Position numbers and translations under genes: made by a program
Notes under the pieces: model-generated
Databases searched by the model: none
What the model saw: the letters and a program-made list of their open reading frames with translations, nothing else
Told to the model about the DNA's origin: nothing
Part shown: in pieces, positions 45,563 to 54,246 of the stretch
Layout: the number at the start of each line of letters is the position of its first letter
How positions within the stretch are numbered: position 1 is the first letter of the stretch
Virus record (IMG/VR): IMGVR_UViG_3300033182_000157
Location: 16,036 to 80,035 of that record
DNA: 64,000 nucleotides
Strand: one strand, 5' to 3'
DNA from: a virus

Positions 45563-46148
45563 ATTAGAAGATGTATTGTTTTGGATGGACGCTATTCGCA
45601 ATAGCGATGATCGTTATCGTACACTTGAAAGTTTCTGGAAAGGACAGATTCATAGTAAGCAATGGCTTATTGAACGCCTTGAAGAACACGCTCTACCAAG
45701 CAAAAATAATATAGAAATACACGGAGGTTGGAATGGAGTTCTTGCTAGTCTTATTTTTAATAGCAGCATTAATGTTGGACGAATCACAAGTGTAGATGTT
45801 GATCCTGTATGTAAAGAAATTGCTCATACAGTGAATAAAGCATATGAAATGCGGGGTATGTTTAAGGCTGTAACAGAAGATATGTGTACTCGTAATTACA
45901 AAGCGGATATTGTTATTAACACAAGTTGCGAGCATATTACTCAAGAACAGTACGAGCAATGGTTAAGCAATGTTCCCCAATTAGCAACTATTGTTTTACA
46001 AAGTAATAATTATTTTGCTTGTGAAGAACATATTAGATGTGTAGAAGATTTAGATGAGTTTGTAGAACAAAGTAACATACGTGTATTTTGGAAAGGAGTT
46101 TACGAAACTCCGACGTACAGTAGATTTATGATTATTGGAAAGAAGTAA
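45552..46148 (+). CDS. Class I SAM-dependent methyltransferase-like protein
   Basis: A 198-aa protein with a Rossmann-type methyltransferase pattern: a degenerate motif I (EIHGGWNGVLASLIF), the acidic strand-2 end (ITSVDVDPVC) that would hold the SAM ribose, and a motif IV-like DIVINTSCEHI. The glycine loop is less regular than usual, but spacing fits. Substrate unknown. It overlaps the upstream radical SAM gene by 11 bases, and its stop overlaps the downstream oxygenase start (TAATG), so it is part of the coupled operon that begins at 43537. Confidence 0.65.
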   Translation: MKVELEDVLFWMDAIRNSDDRYRTLESFWKGQIHSKQWLIERLEEHALPSKNNIEIHGGWNGVLASLIFNSSINVGRITSVDVDPVCKEIAHTVNKAYEMRGMFKAVTEDMCTRNYKADIVINTSCEHITQEQYEQWLSNVPQLATIVLQSNNYFACEEHIRCVEDLDEFVEQSNIRVFWKGVYETPTYSRFMIIGKK

Positions 46149-46807
46149 TGGAAGAGCGTGTAAACAAGTTGCTACAGATGTTTGTTGATGGTGAGTTAGG
46201 CTGGCTTGAACTTGATACTTCGTTTACACCTTATTATGAACCTACTGAACTAGAAGCAGTTGAACCTTATTATGTAGAACATCGTGAAGGGGAAAATCAC
46301 GAAGGTTGGGAAAGTTGTTGTATACACGGACTAGGTCCCAACAAAACACGTATTTGTTACGACTACGGATATGATAATGAAATAGAAGCACCGTACTACT
46401 GGACTGAAGTGGCAGAAGCAGCACCGAGAGCGGCACAGTTTTGGAAAGACTTCCCAGCAGAGCGATTTGCTCGTATGAGATTTATGAAATTAAAGCCAGG
46501 TGGAAACATAGGACTACACAATGACAGACCTAAACAATTTCCGCCTAGTTTAGTTGACTTTTTATTACCTATAAATGTAGCAATTACACATCCGGAAGAT
46601 TGTCGTATGTTTGTAGAAGGATACGGTTTTGTTCCGTGGGAGCCTGGAAAGGTATTTCTTGTGAACATAATGCAAAATCATATGGTAATTAACAATTCAG
46701 ATCAAGATAGAATTCATATGATTGCTCAAGTACATCCTGGCAATCGTAAAAAAGAATTTATGGACCTATTAATTAGAAGCGCAGTAAAAAATGGTTACGA
46801 AGTTTAA
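46148..46807 (+). CDS. Aspartyl/asparaginyl beta-hydroxylase-like 2OG oxygenase
   Basis: A 219-aa protein with a double-stranded beta-helix oxygenase signature: HND at residues 124-126 (MKLKPGGNIGLHNDRP) as the HxD iron ligands, H178 (NIMQNHMVINNS) as the distal ligand, and R188 (DQDRIHMIAQV) for 2-oxoglutarate. These positions fit the aspartyl/asparaginyl beta-hydroxylase group. Such enzymes hydroxylate amino acids or peptide side chains. Five more HxD...H oxygenases of this type lie further downstream. It overlaps the next gene by 17 bases. Confidence 0.78.
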   Translation: MEERVNKLLQMFVDGELGWLELDTSFTPYYEPTELEAVEPYYVEHREGENHEGWESCCIHGLGPNKTRICYDYGYDNEIEAPYYWTEVAEAAPRAAQFWKDFPAERFARMRFMKLKPGGNIGLHNDRPKQFPPSLVDFLLPINVAITHPEDCRMFVEGYGFVPWEPGKVFLVNIMQNHMVINNSDQDRIHMIAQVHPGNRKKEFMDLLIRSAVKNGYEV

Positions 46808-48128
46808 AGCAAGAACATCTAGCAATATAGCATTCATATGTCTTGATATTTTAAAATATGTCAAGGACACGTATATTAGAGATATAGTAAAGAATATTGC
46901 AGATTTTACGGTACAGAATTTAGTTGACCATGGATATGATGTGTATATTACTAAAAGATACACAGATGGCCAACGTTTATTTTTAGATGATGTTATTAAA
47001 CAAATTAGGAACGATTATACTCACGTAGTTGTTTATACAAATGACACAGAGTTTGAAGGCGGCGGATTTTTTAGTGCCCTTGAAAATTTAGTACAGGAAG
47101 ATTTTTTTGTTGCTGGGCATATTTTAGATCGTAGTAACTTTGATGCTTATTACGAAATACACGATCAATGTTTTGTAGTTAATTTAAAACAATACATTGA
47201 TTTAGGCACTCCAGAAATTGGCGACCAGGAAGAAGTATCAGAAGTTAATTTATTAGAAATTGTTCCTAGTACAGATCATTATCACGACAACTACACACCA
47301 AAGAGTGTTTGTGTAAGTGATACGTTAAAAAAATTTAAGAATGTTCCATTTGGATGGAAGTGGCTAAACACTGGCGCACGAATTAAAGTGTTTGATGAAT
47401 CAATTAGAAACGCAAAACGAAACTATTATGCTCGTTATCCGGAAGAGTTTCATAAAAATATTGCTTATAATTTTAAAAAACATCATTATGCTAGTTCAGA
47501 ATTATTTTATCCGGCAAATACAGAAGAGCCTGTAGAATTAGACATTGATATAATTGAGCAAATTGCTGTCTCTGCAAGCGGGTTAAATTTTTTATATTAC
47601 TTAGACAAATACGGATATAATGAAAATACAGAAGTTATTTTTTATGATAACAACCCAACCAGTTTACGTATGATGGAAAAGGTTGTATCTTGTTTTGACG
47701 GAACAGATTATGTTAAATTTGTAAAAGAAAATTGTACAGGAATATTTGCTAGTGACAAAGCAATACAAGACCATTGGGATACATTTAAAAAGTTGTGGCC
47801 AATTGTCAATAAAGTTAAGTTTCGTTTTGATAATATAGATGCAATGTACGAAGTACCTCCAAGTTTATGTAACGGTAAAAATAATATCTATAATCTTACT
47901 AACGTATTTTCATACGAGCCTAATATAGCGTTTCGTTCACTTTCTCACAGAGTTGCTTCACAAAATTTATTAGTAAAAAGGTTGAAAAAATCTTATAATG
48001 ATGTTAACATTATAATACCTATATATGCAGATCAAGTATTTGGATCTGAACGGCCAAGAAGCCTAGTAGCAAAGGATTTAGAAATTGTAGAGTTTGATAA
48101 TCTTACTCTACCTAATTGGTATGAATAA
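46791..48128 (+). CDS. Unrecognised 445-aa protein, possible Rossmann-fold enzyme
   Basis: No family recognised with certainty. The N-terminal part (SNIAFICLDILKYVKDT, then HVVVYTNDTEF) looks like an alternating alpha/beta domain of a transferase. A second domain (about residues 245-380) has a segment reading SASGLNFLYYLDKYGYNENT then EVIFYDNNPTSLRMMEKVVS, similar in layout to a SAM- or nucleotide-binding fold. No signal peptide or membrane segment is visible. It is coupled to the oxygenase upstream (17-base overlap) and to the PLP enzyme downstream (ATGAATAA, 8 bases). Confidence 0.5.
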   Translation: MVTKFKARTSSNIAFICLDILKYVKDTYIRDIVKNIADFTVQNLVDHGYDVYITKRYTDGQRLFLDDVIKQIRNDYTHVVVYTNDTEFEGGGFFSALENLVQEDFFVAGHILDRSNFDAYYEIHDQCFVVNLKQYIDLGTPEIGDQEEVSEVNLLEIVPSTDHYHDNYTPKSVCVSDTLKKFKNVPFGWKWLNTGARIKVFDESIRNAKRNYYARYPEEFHKNIAYNFKKHHYASSELFYPANTEEPVELDIDIIEQIAVSASGLNFLYYLDKYGYNENTEVIFYDNNPTSLRMMEKVVSCFDGTDYVKFVKENCTGIFASDKAIQDHWDTFKKLWPIVNKVKFRFDNIDAMYEVPPSLCNGKNNIYNLTNVFSYEPNIAFRSLSHRVASQNLLVKRLKKSYNDVNIIIPIYADQVFGSERPRSLVAKDLEIVEFDNLTLPNWYE

Positions 48129-48954
48129 AAAGTTATTAGAAATAGACCAGCCAAAGCCTTTATACGATAATCGTATTCAGGAAGAAATTAGACGAGTAAT
48201 GTCGGGAGATATTAGTCCTGATATTTCTGATGCTGTTTATATGGACTTTTTGTTAGAAGCAGAAGACTATATTTTTTCTAGCGAGTTAAATGAACTATCA
48301 GGCAATACAGCATTTCCACGTAAAGACATTATTATTGGTTGTACGCAATTTATTGATAACTTGTATATGCAAGGTTCAGTACAAACACTACCAGGTGATT
48401 ACAAATACCACGAACGTTTAGGAAATACTCCTGTAGAGTTTGCTAATTTAAAACCAGGCGTTCCGTTAATTATAGCAATGCCGTTTCCTAGTATAGGAGA
48501 TAAGTTGCCCTATATGGAAACCGTATTAAATCATTGTTTGGATCAAAATATTCCAGTACATATCGACGGTGCTTGGGTAACTTGTAACAAGAATGTTTTC
48601 TTTGATTTTGATCATCCTGCGATACACAGTTTTGGTATTAGCCTAAGTAAAGGATTAGGACTAGGTTGGAATCGTGTAGGCATCCGCTGGCACAGAGATC
48701 CAGAAGTAAAGGATTCTATTAGTATAATGAATGACTTTAAAATGAATCTGCGAGCAGTTGTAAAAATAGGCTTACATTTTGTAAGACACTTTCCTGTTGA
48801 TTATGCGTGGAACGCACACAGCGAAAACTACGACCGTATTTGTAAAGAATTAAACTTACAACCAACAAACAGCATTCACCTTGCTATGCGTGATGGTGAG
48901 CCAGTTGGTGTTGGAAAATTATTAAGCGAGTTAGAAAATGAAGATACCGTTTGA
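48121..48954 (+). CDS. Short PLP-dependent aminotransferase-like enzyme (paralog 1)
   Basis: The ATG at 48121, overlapping the upstream stop, is preferred to a TTG 27 bases earlier. The 277-aa protein has fold type I aminotransferase landmarks: IIGCTQFIDNLY (residues 71-82) at the cofactor phosphate site, D149 in VHIDGAW for the PLP ring nitrogen, and K177 in SFGISLSKGLGLGWNRVG as the Schiff-base lysine. Typical class I/II enzymes have about 390 residues, so this is a shortened form, missing parts of both ends. A second copy lies at 59681. Its amino donor and product are unknown. Confidence 0.7.
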   Translation: MNKKLLEIDQPKPLYDNRIQEEIRRVMSGDISPDISDAVYMDFLLEAEDYIFSSELNELSGNTAFPRKDIIIGCTQFIDNLYMQGSVQTLPGDYKYHERLGNTPVEFANLKPGVPLIIAMPFPSIGDKLPYMETVLNHCLDQNIPVHIDGAWVTCNKNVFFDFDHPAIHSFGISLSKGLGLGWNRVGIRWHRDPEVKDSISIMNDFKMNLRAVVKIGLHFVRHFPVDYAWNAHSENYDRICKELNLQPTNSIHLAMRDGEPVGVGKLLSELENEDTV

Positions 48955-49636
48955 CAACGATTGGAAAAGCGTAGCAATAAGTGTAAGCGGTGGAGCAGAT
49001 AGTGCTTTACTTGCTTATCTAGTTTGTAAAAAAGTTACAAATCAAAAGGTACATATTATCAGCCATATACGTTGTTGGAAAACAAAGCCGTGGCAGGAAA
49101 CAGATGCCAAACGTGTATATGCTTGGCTACAAACTCATTTTCCAGATATTGACTTTGAACGTCACGTTAATTTTATTGCTCCTGATTTAGAATACGGAAG
49201 TCAAGGACCTATTATCACAGACGAATATGGAAAACGTGTTAGTGGTGATAACGCAGAGCAAAGAGGCTTTGCTGAATACATTTGTCACAAACACGATGTT
49301 AATTGTTATTACAATGGCGTTACTAGAAATCCACGTGATACAGAATTTGATGGAATGACAGAACGTGATATTGAAAAAACAGACGACAACAAACATTTAG
49401 AATTTATGGAACATATGGGTCGCTTCGCAGCACACCCTTTCCGGTTCATCAGTAAAGATGAAATAGTAAAAAAATACAAAGAAGAAAACATTATGGAATT
49501 GTTTAATATCACACGCAGTTGTGAAGGCACGTTTGAATGGTTAGATTACCGCAATTATAAAGAGGGAGAGGAAGTTCCTGTGTGCGGAGAATGTTTTTGG
49601 TGTCACGAACGTAACTGGGCGGTAGATAATTCGTGA
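48938..49636 (+). CDS. QueC-like PP-loop ATPase
   Basis: A 232-aa protein of the PP-loop ATPase superfamily. The PP-loop is SGGADS (residues 17-22), and a four-cysteine site (C195 and C216, C219, C222 in VPVCGECFWCHER) matches the zinc site of QueC, which makes preQ0 from CDG for queuosine or 7-deazaguanine DNA modification. No QueD, QueE or folate-type cyclohydrolase is recognisable in the window, so the real reaction may be a different ATP-dependent amidation. It overlaps the PLP enzyme by 17 bases and the B12-type radical SAM gene by 4. Confidence 0.7.
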   Translation: MKIPFDNDWKSVAISVSGGADSALLAYLVCKKVTNQKVHIISHIRCWKTKPWQETDAKRVYAWLQTHFPDIDFERHVNFIAPDLEYGSQGPIITDEYGKRVSGDNAEQRGFAEYICHKHDVNCYYNGVTRNPRDTEFDGMTERDIEKTDDNKHLEFMEHMGRFAAHPFRFISKDEIVKKYKEENIMELFNITRSCEGTFEWLDYRNYKEGEEVPVCGECFWCHERNWAVDNS

Positions 49637-51120
49637 AGGCTGTAATTTTTACAGGCCACGATCGTCACGCTGGTTTAGATCGTACAAATGGAGCATATCG
49701 TATCGCTACATTCTTGCGCTCGCACGGATGGGACATTGAAGTAATTGACTTTATCTATATATGGACATATGAACAACTTGAACAACTGATAGAACAGCGA
49801 AGTAACCTTGATTGGATTGGTATTAGTTCTAGTTGGTTAGAATTAATGGATGATCAGCAGTCTGTTTTTAACTTAATGAAATTACTTTCTAACATTAAAC
49901 AAGATAATCCTAATATTAAAATTATTGCTGGCGGTCAAAGTATAACAACAACTGGTCAAATATATAACGATGTTGATTATGCTATTAATGGTTTTGGAGA
50001 AGTTGCTATTTTACATTTATTAAAATATTTGTATAGCAACGGCGAAAAACCTAAAATGCAATTAGTGCCAGAAACTAACACTTATGTCATCAACGCCAAC
50101 ATTGAATATCCTGCTTGGCCTATATCAGATTTAACAATAACATACGAAGATAGAGATTTTATAGATCCTAGAGAAACGCTGAGTTTAGAATTTAGCAGAG
50201 GTTGTAAGTTTGCTTGTGCCTTTTGTAGTTATCCTGTGCTCGGAGTTAAAGAAGATACAACTAGAGATGTAATAGGTTTAGAAAATGATTTGAAAAGAAA
50301 TTATGATCGGTATGGTGTAACAAACTATCAAGTAGTAGATGAAACACTAAATGACAGAGATGAAAAACTTGTAAAGATTGGAAACATAGTAAAGAATTTA
50401 AATTTCCAACCTAATTTTAGTGCTTTTATTAGAGCAGACATTTTATTCTCAAAACCACAACAAAGAGATATGCTTGGTGATGCTAAAATATGGGGACAAT
50501 TTTACGGTATTGAAACTTTTAATCACAAAACAGGAAAAGCAGTTGGAAAAGGTTTAGATCCTGAAAAGATAAAACAAGGGTTGTTAGATACTAGACAATA
50601 TTTTAATAATAATTTAGGAAAGTACAGAGGTACCATATCATTAGTATATGGATTACCTTATGAAACAGTTGATACTATTAACGATGGTCTTAAATGGTTA
50701 GAAAATAATTGGAGAGATCAGGGGATTGTAACGTTTCCTTATACAATAGGAACCACAGATGTAAAATCTAAAATAGAAAAAGATATAGAAGGATATGGGT
50801 ATAATGTTCTTAACACAATTCCTATACTAACAGAAGCGTTTAGCAGAGCAAGTTATTACGGCAAAGATGCCAATGACTGGGATAATGGCTTTATGACAAA
50901 ACAACGGGCTATAGAGTTGGCGGAGTACCAACAAACAAAAGTTTATGGAAAATCAAACAATTGGGACCTGTGGAGTCTAATGGGGTGTGCTGATAGCATT
51001 GATGAAGCCATCAGGGATTTTTCAGAAATAGAAATTACAGAAAGTCGCAAACGTGCTAATGCTGTTGTAGAAAGCATAAAATACAAATACGTAGAAAAGA
51101 AGTTAAATTATGGATCATAA
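49633..51120 (+). CDS. B12-binding-type radical SAM enzyme
   Basis: The gene starts with GTG at 49633. The 495-aa protein has an N-terminal alpha/beta domain (WDIEVIDFIYIWTYEQLEQL, WIGISSSWLEL, IKIIAGGQSIT, DYAINGFGEVA) that looks like the cobalamin-binding domain of class B enzymes. The canonical DxHxxG was not located, although TGHDRHAG occurs near residues 7-14. The radical SAM site is at about C191 (SRGCKFACAFC). Class B enzymes methylate unactivated carbons or rearrange rings. It overlaps the next radical SAM gene by 11 bases. Confidence 0.78.
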   Translation: MKAVIFTGHDRHAGLDRTNGAYRIATFLRSHGWDIEVIDFIYIWTYEQLEQLIEQRSNLDWIGISSSWLELMDDQQSVFNLMKLLSNIKQDNPNIKIIAGGQSITTTGQIYNDVDYAINGFGEVAILHLLKYLYSNGEKPKMQLVPETNTYVINANIEYPAWPISDLTITYEDRDFIDPRETLSLEFSRGCKFACAFCSYPVLGVKEDTTRDVIGLENDLKRNYDRYGVTNYQVVDETLNDRDEKLVKIGNIVKNLNFQPNFSAFIRADILFSKPQQRDMLGDAKIWGQFYGIETFNHKTGKAVGKGLDPEKIKQGLLDTRQYFNNNLGKYRGTISLVYGLPYETVDTINDGLKWLENNWRDQGIVTFPYTIGTTDVKSKIEKDIEGYGYNVLNTIPILTEAFSRASYYGKDANDWDNGFMTKQRAIELAEYQQTKVYGKSNNWDLWSLMGCADSIDEAIRDFSEIEITESRKRANAVVESIKYKYVEKKLNYGS

Positions 51121-52375
51121 AAGTTGTACATTTTGTATGCACCCATTTACAGGATTAGCAACACGAGAAGACGGAGCCATACAGGCTTGCTGTCGTAGCC
51201 ACCCTGTTGGTTTTATACAAGACGCACCTTTAGAAGAAATTTGGAACGGTGATACCATGAAACGTATCCGCCAGCAGGTTCTTAATGACGAACGCCCTCC
51301 AGAGTGCGAACCTTGCTTTAGTTTAGAAGACCAAGGTGTAGAAAGTTTGCGTCAGCGCCACATAAAAGGATTTATACCAGAGGCTAGGGTCAACTTATAC
51401 CCTAACGCATTAGACGCTTTAAACGAAGATTATAGCATGCCATTTGAAATTCCTACTATGGAACTTAAACTTAATAATCTGTGTAATTTAAAATGTCGTA
51501 TGTGCCATCCAATGGACAGTACTAGTTGGAATGACTGGGACCAAGTTGAAGAATTTTACAAAAACGATGATAACATTATTGCTAAGATAGTAGATGATTT
51601 TAACTTAAAAGAAAAGCCATTCTTAGACAAGTTTCAAGATGACCCACATTGGTGGGCTAGTTTAGAAAAACTGTTGCCGCACTTTCGTCGTGTAGAGTTT
51701 GCCGGCGGCGAACCACTAATGGATCCTCAGCATTACAAAATACTAGATATGCTACAGCCTTATGCTCATCAGATAGAAATTAAGTATGCTACTAATCTAA
51801 CTACACTAGGTATTAAAGGCGGCAGAACAGTACACGACTATTGGCCTAAGTTTAAGAGCGTAGCAGTTAATGTTAGCCTTGACGGCGTTGGTGACAGTTA
51901 TAACTATATCCGTGGTAATGCTAACTGGGATGATGTAGTTGCTAATATTCGAGAGATACAAAAGTTTGATAATATTAGTCGTATAGTAGGTGCTTGTACT
52001 GTACAAGTTAGTAATATACTTGAATTAGATAAAATTGCAAAAACATTTTTAGACGATTTAGGTATTGTGTTCCATACACATCGTGTAAGTTATCCTAAAG
52101 AACTTTGCGCTCAAGTATTACCCCGTGGTTTGAAAGAACTTGCTATTCGTAGAATGAATGCTATTAAACCTTGTATTGAGGAATTTTCAGCAGTTAAAAA
52201 ATATCCTCAATTACTAGAATATACATTAGGACAGTTTGATGATAATATTAACTTTTTAAGATCCAAAGATCAAAATCATTTGTGGAGTGATTGTGTAGAA
52301 TTTAACCGCAGATTAGATAAAACAAGAAATCAAAGTTTCTTTGATGTTACTCCGGAGTATATTCCATATGGATAG
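51110..52375 (+). CDS. Radical SAM enzyme with N-terminal twitch-like Cys segment
   Basis: A 421-aa protein with the pattern of marine phage twitch radical SAM proteins: N-terminal C6 and C9 (SCTFCMHPF), a CC pair at 27-28 (IQACCRS), CEPCFSLEDQG, then the radical SAM site around residue 125 (NLCNLKCRMC) and an FAGGEPLMDP motif. The N-terminal cysteines would hold an auxiliary cluster. The target is unknown. It is a paralog of the genes at 39636, 54243 and 58133 and overlaps the downstream radical SAM gene by 8 bases. Confidence 0.82.
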   Translation: MDHKSCTFCMHPFTGLATREDGAIQACCRSHPVGFIQDAPLEEIWNGDTMKRIRQQVLNDERPPECEPCFSLEDQGVESLRQRHIKGFIPEARVNLYPNALDALNEDYSMPFEIPTMELKLNNLCNLKCRMCHPMDSTSWNDWDQVEEFYKNDDNIIAKIVDDFNLKEKPFLDKFQDDPHWWASLEKLLPHFRRVEFAGGEPLMDPQHYKILDMLQPYAHQIEIKYATNLTTLGIKGGRTVHDYWPKFKSVAVNVSLDGVGDSYNYIRGNANWDDVVANIREIQKFDNISRIVGACTVQVSNILELDKIAKTFLDDLGIVFHTHRVSYPKELCAQVLPRGLKELAIRRMNAIKPCIEEFSAVKKYPQLLEYTLGQFDDNINFLRSKDQNHLWSDCVEFNRRLDKTRNQSFFDVTPEYIPYG

Positions 52376-53264
52376 AGTAACGTCAAAGTGGCCGCACCAA
52401 GATAGTGTTAAAGTAGAATGGAACATAGGTAAACGTTGTAACTTAGACTGTGCGTATTGTCCTGCGGAAATACACGACAATCATAGTCCGCATCAGCACT
52501 ATTCCGCAATGTTTGATGTTATAGATCAGTTAACTGACATAGGTAAGCCTATTCGTTTAAGTTTTACTGGCGGCGAACCATGTATACACCCTGATATAGA
52601 AGACATCCTTGAATACGCACATCAAAAGTGTGATTGGATTAATGTGACTACAAACGGGTTACGCCCTGGTGCTTGGTACGCAGAGCAACCTGTATCGCAT
52701 TATGTGTTCAGTTTACATTTTGATAATGAACACTGGGAACGTGCTATGGATAATATTACTATGTTCGCACAACTAAATGAAGTAGAGCAAAACATACCGT
52801 TTATGATTAACGTTATGGCACACTATAATCACATGAAGGAAGTTAAACAAGCCGTAGCACGTTTTGAAGGACATAATATTAAGTATGTAATTAGACGTAT
52901 TCGATGGACTGAAAAGCATGACTGGTTTGACGATATGCGATACAATGAAAAAGATTTACAATGGATTTTAGATCAAGATGCTACTGTGCTTCCTAATTGT
53001 ATTGTTGACGATGAGATACAAATTCATGCCAATGATATTATTAAAAAGAACATGAATTGTTTTAAAGGGTGGAAGTGTTCAGCAGGTATAGAAAGTTTAA
53101 TGGTTAACTGGGACGGCGAAGTACATCGTGCTACTTGTCGTGTAGGCGGTAGTTTAGGAAATATTTACGAAGGTACATTTGAAGTTCCTGAAGAGTGGGT
53201 AACTTGTACACGAGATTGGTGTACTTGTGCTGCTGATATTCCGTTATCTAAATCTGCTTCGTAA
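52368..53264 (+). CDS. Radical SAM enzyme with C-terminal Cys cluster
   Basis: The ATG at 52368 (GGAG upstream) is preferred to a TTG at 52341. The 298-aa protein has C24, C28 and C31 in KRCNLDCAYC, an FTGGEPCIHPD motif, and C-terminal cysteines in WKCSAGIESLMVNWDGEVHR, then TCRVGG and CTRDWCTC, a twitch/SPASM-like set. It resembles the minus-strand gene that converges with it (FTGWKCNIGLDSVFINFDG there). The two share an arrangement and probably a common ancestor. The 3' ends overlap by 17 bases. Confidence 0.82.
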   Translation: MDRVTSKWPHQDSVKVEWNIGKRCNLDCAYCPAEIHDNHSPHQHYSAMFDVIDQLTDIGKPIRLSFTGGEPCIHPDIEDILEYAHQKCDWINVTTNGLRPGAWYAEQPVSHYVFSLHFDNEHWERAMDNITMFAQLNEVEQNIPFMINVMAHYNHMKEVKQAVARFEGHNIKYVIRRIRWTEKHDWFDDMRYNEKDLQWILDQDATVLPNCIVDDEIQIHANDIIKKNMNCFKGWKCSAGIESLMVNWDGEVHRATCRVGGSLGNIYEGTFEVPEEWVTCTRDWCTCAADIPLSKSAS

Positions 53265-54246
53265 TATGTGTTTCGGGACTACAAACACATAAGCATTTAC
53301 TACAAGTTGCTTGTTTTAAATCTATATTAAATTTAGTAGTAAAATCTTTATCTAGTATATTGTGAAAATAGTCTAATCCGTAGATGTATTCTCCACAAGC
53401 TCCTTGTATTGTTCCATCAAAGTTAATAAACACACTATCAAGACCAATATTACATTTCCAACCTGTAAAACTGTTTAAGTTTTTGTTAAGGTATGTTTGT
53501 GATCCTGCTCTAATCTTTTTACCATCATCAAATGTGCCAATGCTTTCTGTATAACGTATTTCGCCATTTTTTAACAAATGCCTATTTTTCCATAACCACG
53601 TTAATGAAGCCATTCTTTTAACGCCCCATTTCATATATGCTTTTTGTTCTTTAGTATAGTGTTGTTTGTTATCTTGTTCAATAACTTCAGCAACAGTTAT
53701 AAACCATTTGTGTTTGCTATTCTTTTTCATATATTCTACAGTAGCAACACAGTCGTCCCAACACGTTGAATCCATTAAAACTTTTACAGTTATCTTTTTA
53801 TTAAATTCAAACATTGTATCTGCAACAGCAATCGTATGATCGACATCTGCTTCTTTTACGTGATGTGTTAAATGTACGTTATCAATGTTTTCGCCGTGTT
53901 CTTCCCACCAACGTAAAGTACGTGATCCGTTAGTAACTAGAGAAATGTATATGTTATTGTTTTCTCTTATGCGAGAAACAAACTGATCTAAGTCTTTCCA
54001 AAGAGTAGGCTCACCACCGATAATTTGTAAGTGTGTTTTTTTCTTACCTAATCTTGTTTCGTAAGTTTTAATTAAGTGATTAAAGTTATTGACAATTAAG
54101 TCCATATCTTTAGGACTGCGAAACTCCCCGCTATTACTTCCTGGAAAACAATAACGACATTTAAAATTACAAACGTTATTAGGTAACCAACGTAAGTCTA
54201 AATGAGATGGATCTCTAGTAGATTCTATTTTTATAAGTTTACTCAT
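53248..54246 (-). CDS. Radical SAM enzyme with C-terminal Cys cluster, minus strand
   Basis: A 332-aa protein with C26, C30 and C33 (NVCNFKCRYC), an IIGGEPTLWKD motif and a C-terminal cysteine set (WKCNIGLDSV, GACGEY, CSKCLCVC) for an auxiliary cluster. It forms a two-gene minus-strand unit with the twitch radical SAM gene at 54243 through a 4-base ATGA overlap. It resembles the convergent + strand gene at 52368 in length and motif order, so the pair may have arisen by an inverted duplication followed by divergence. Confidence 0.82.
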   Translation of the reverse strand: MSKLIKIESTRDPSHLDLRWLPNNVCNFKCRYCFPGSNSGEFRSPKDMDLIVNNFNHLIKTYETRLGKKKTHLQIIGGEPTLWKDLDQFVSRIRENNNIYISLVTNGSRTLRWWEEHGENIDNVHLTHHVKEADVDHTIAVADTMFEFNKKITVKVLMDSTCWDDCVATVEYMKKNSKHKWFITVAEVIEQDNKQHYTKEQKAYMKWGVKRMASLTWLWKNRHLLKNGEIRYTESIGTFDDGKKIRAGSQTYLNKNLNSFTGWKCNIGLDSVFINFDGTIQGACGEYIYGLDYFHNILDKDFTTKFNIDLKQATCSKCLCVCSPETHITKQI

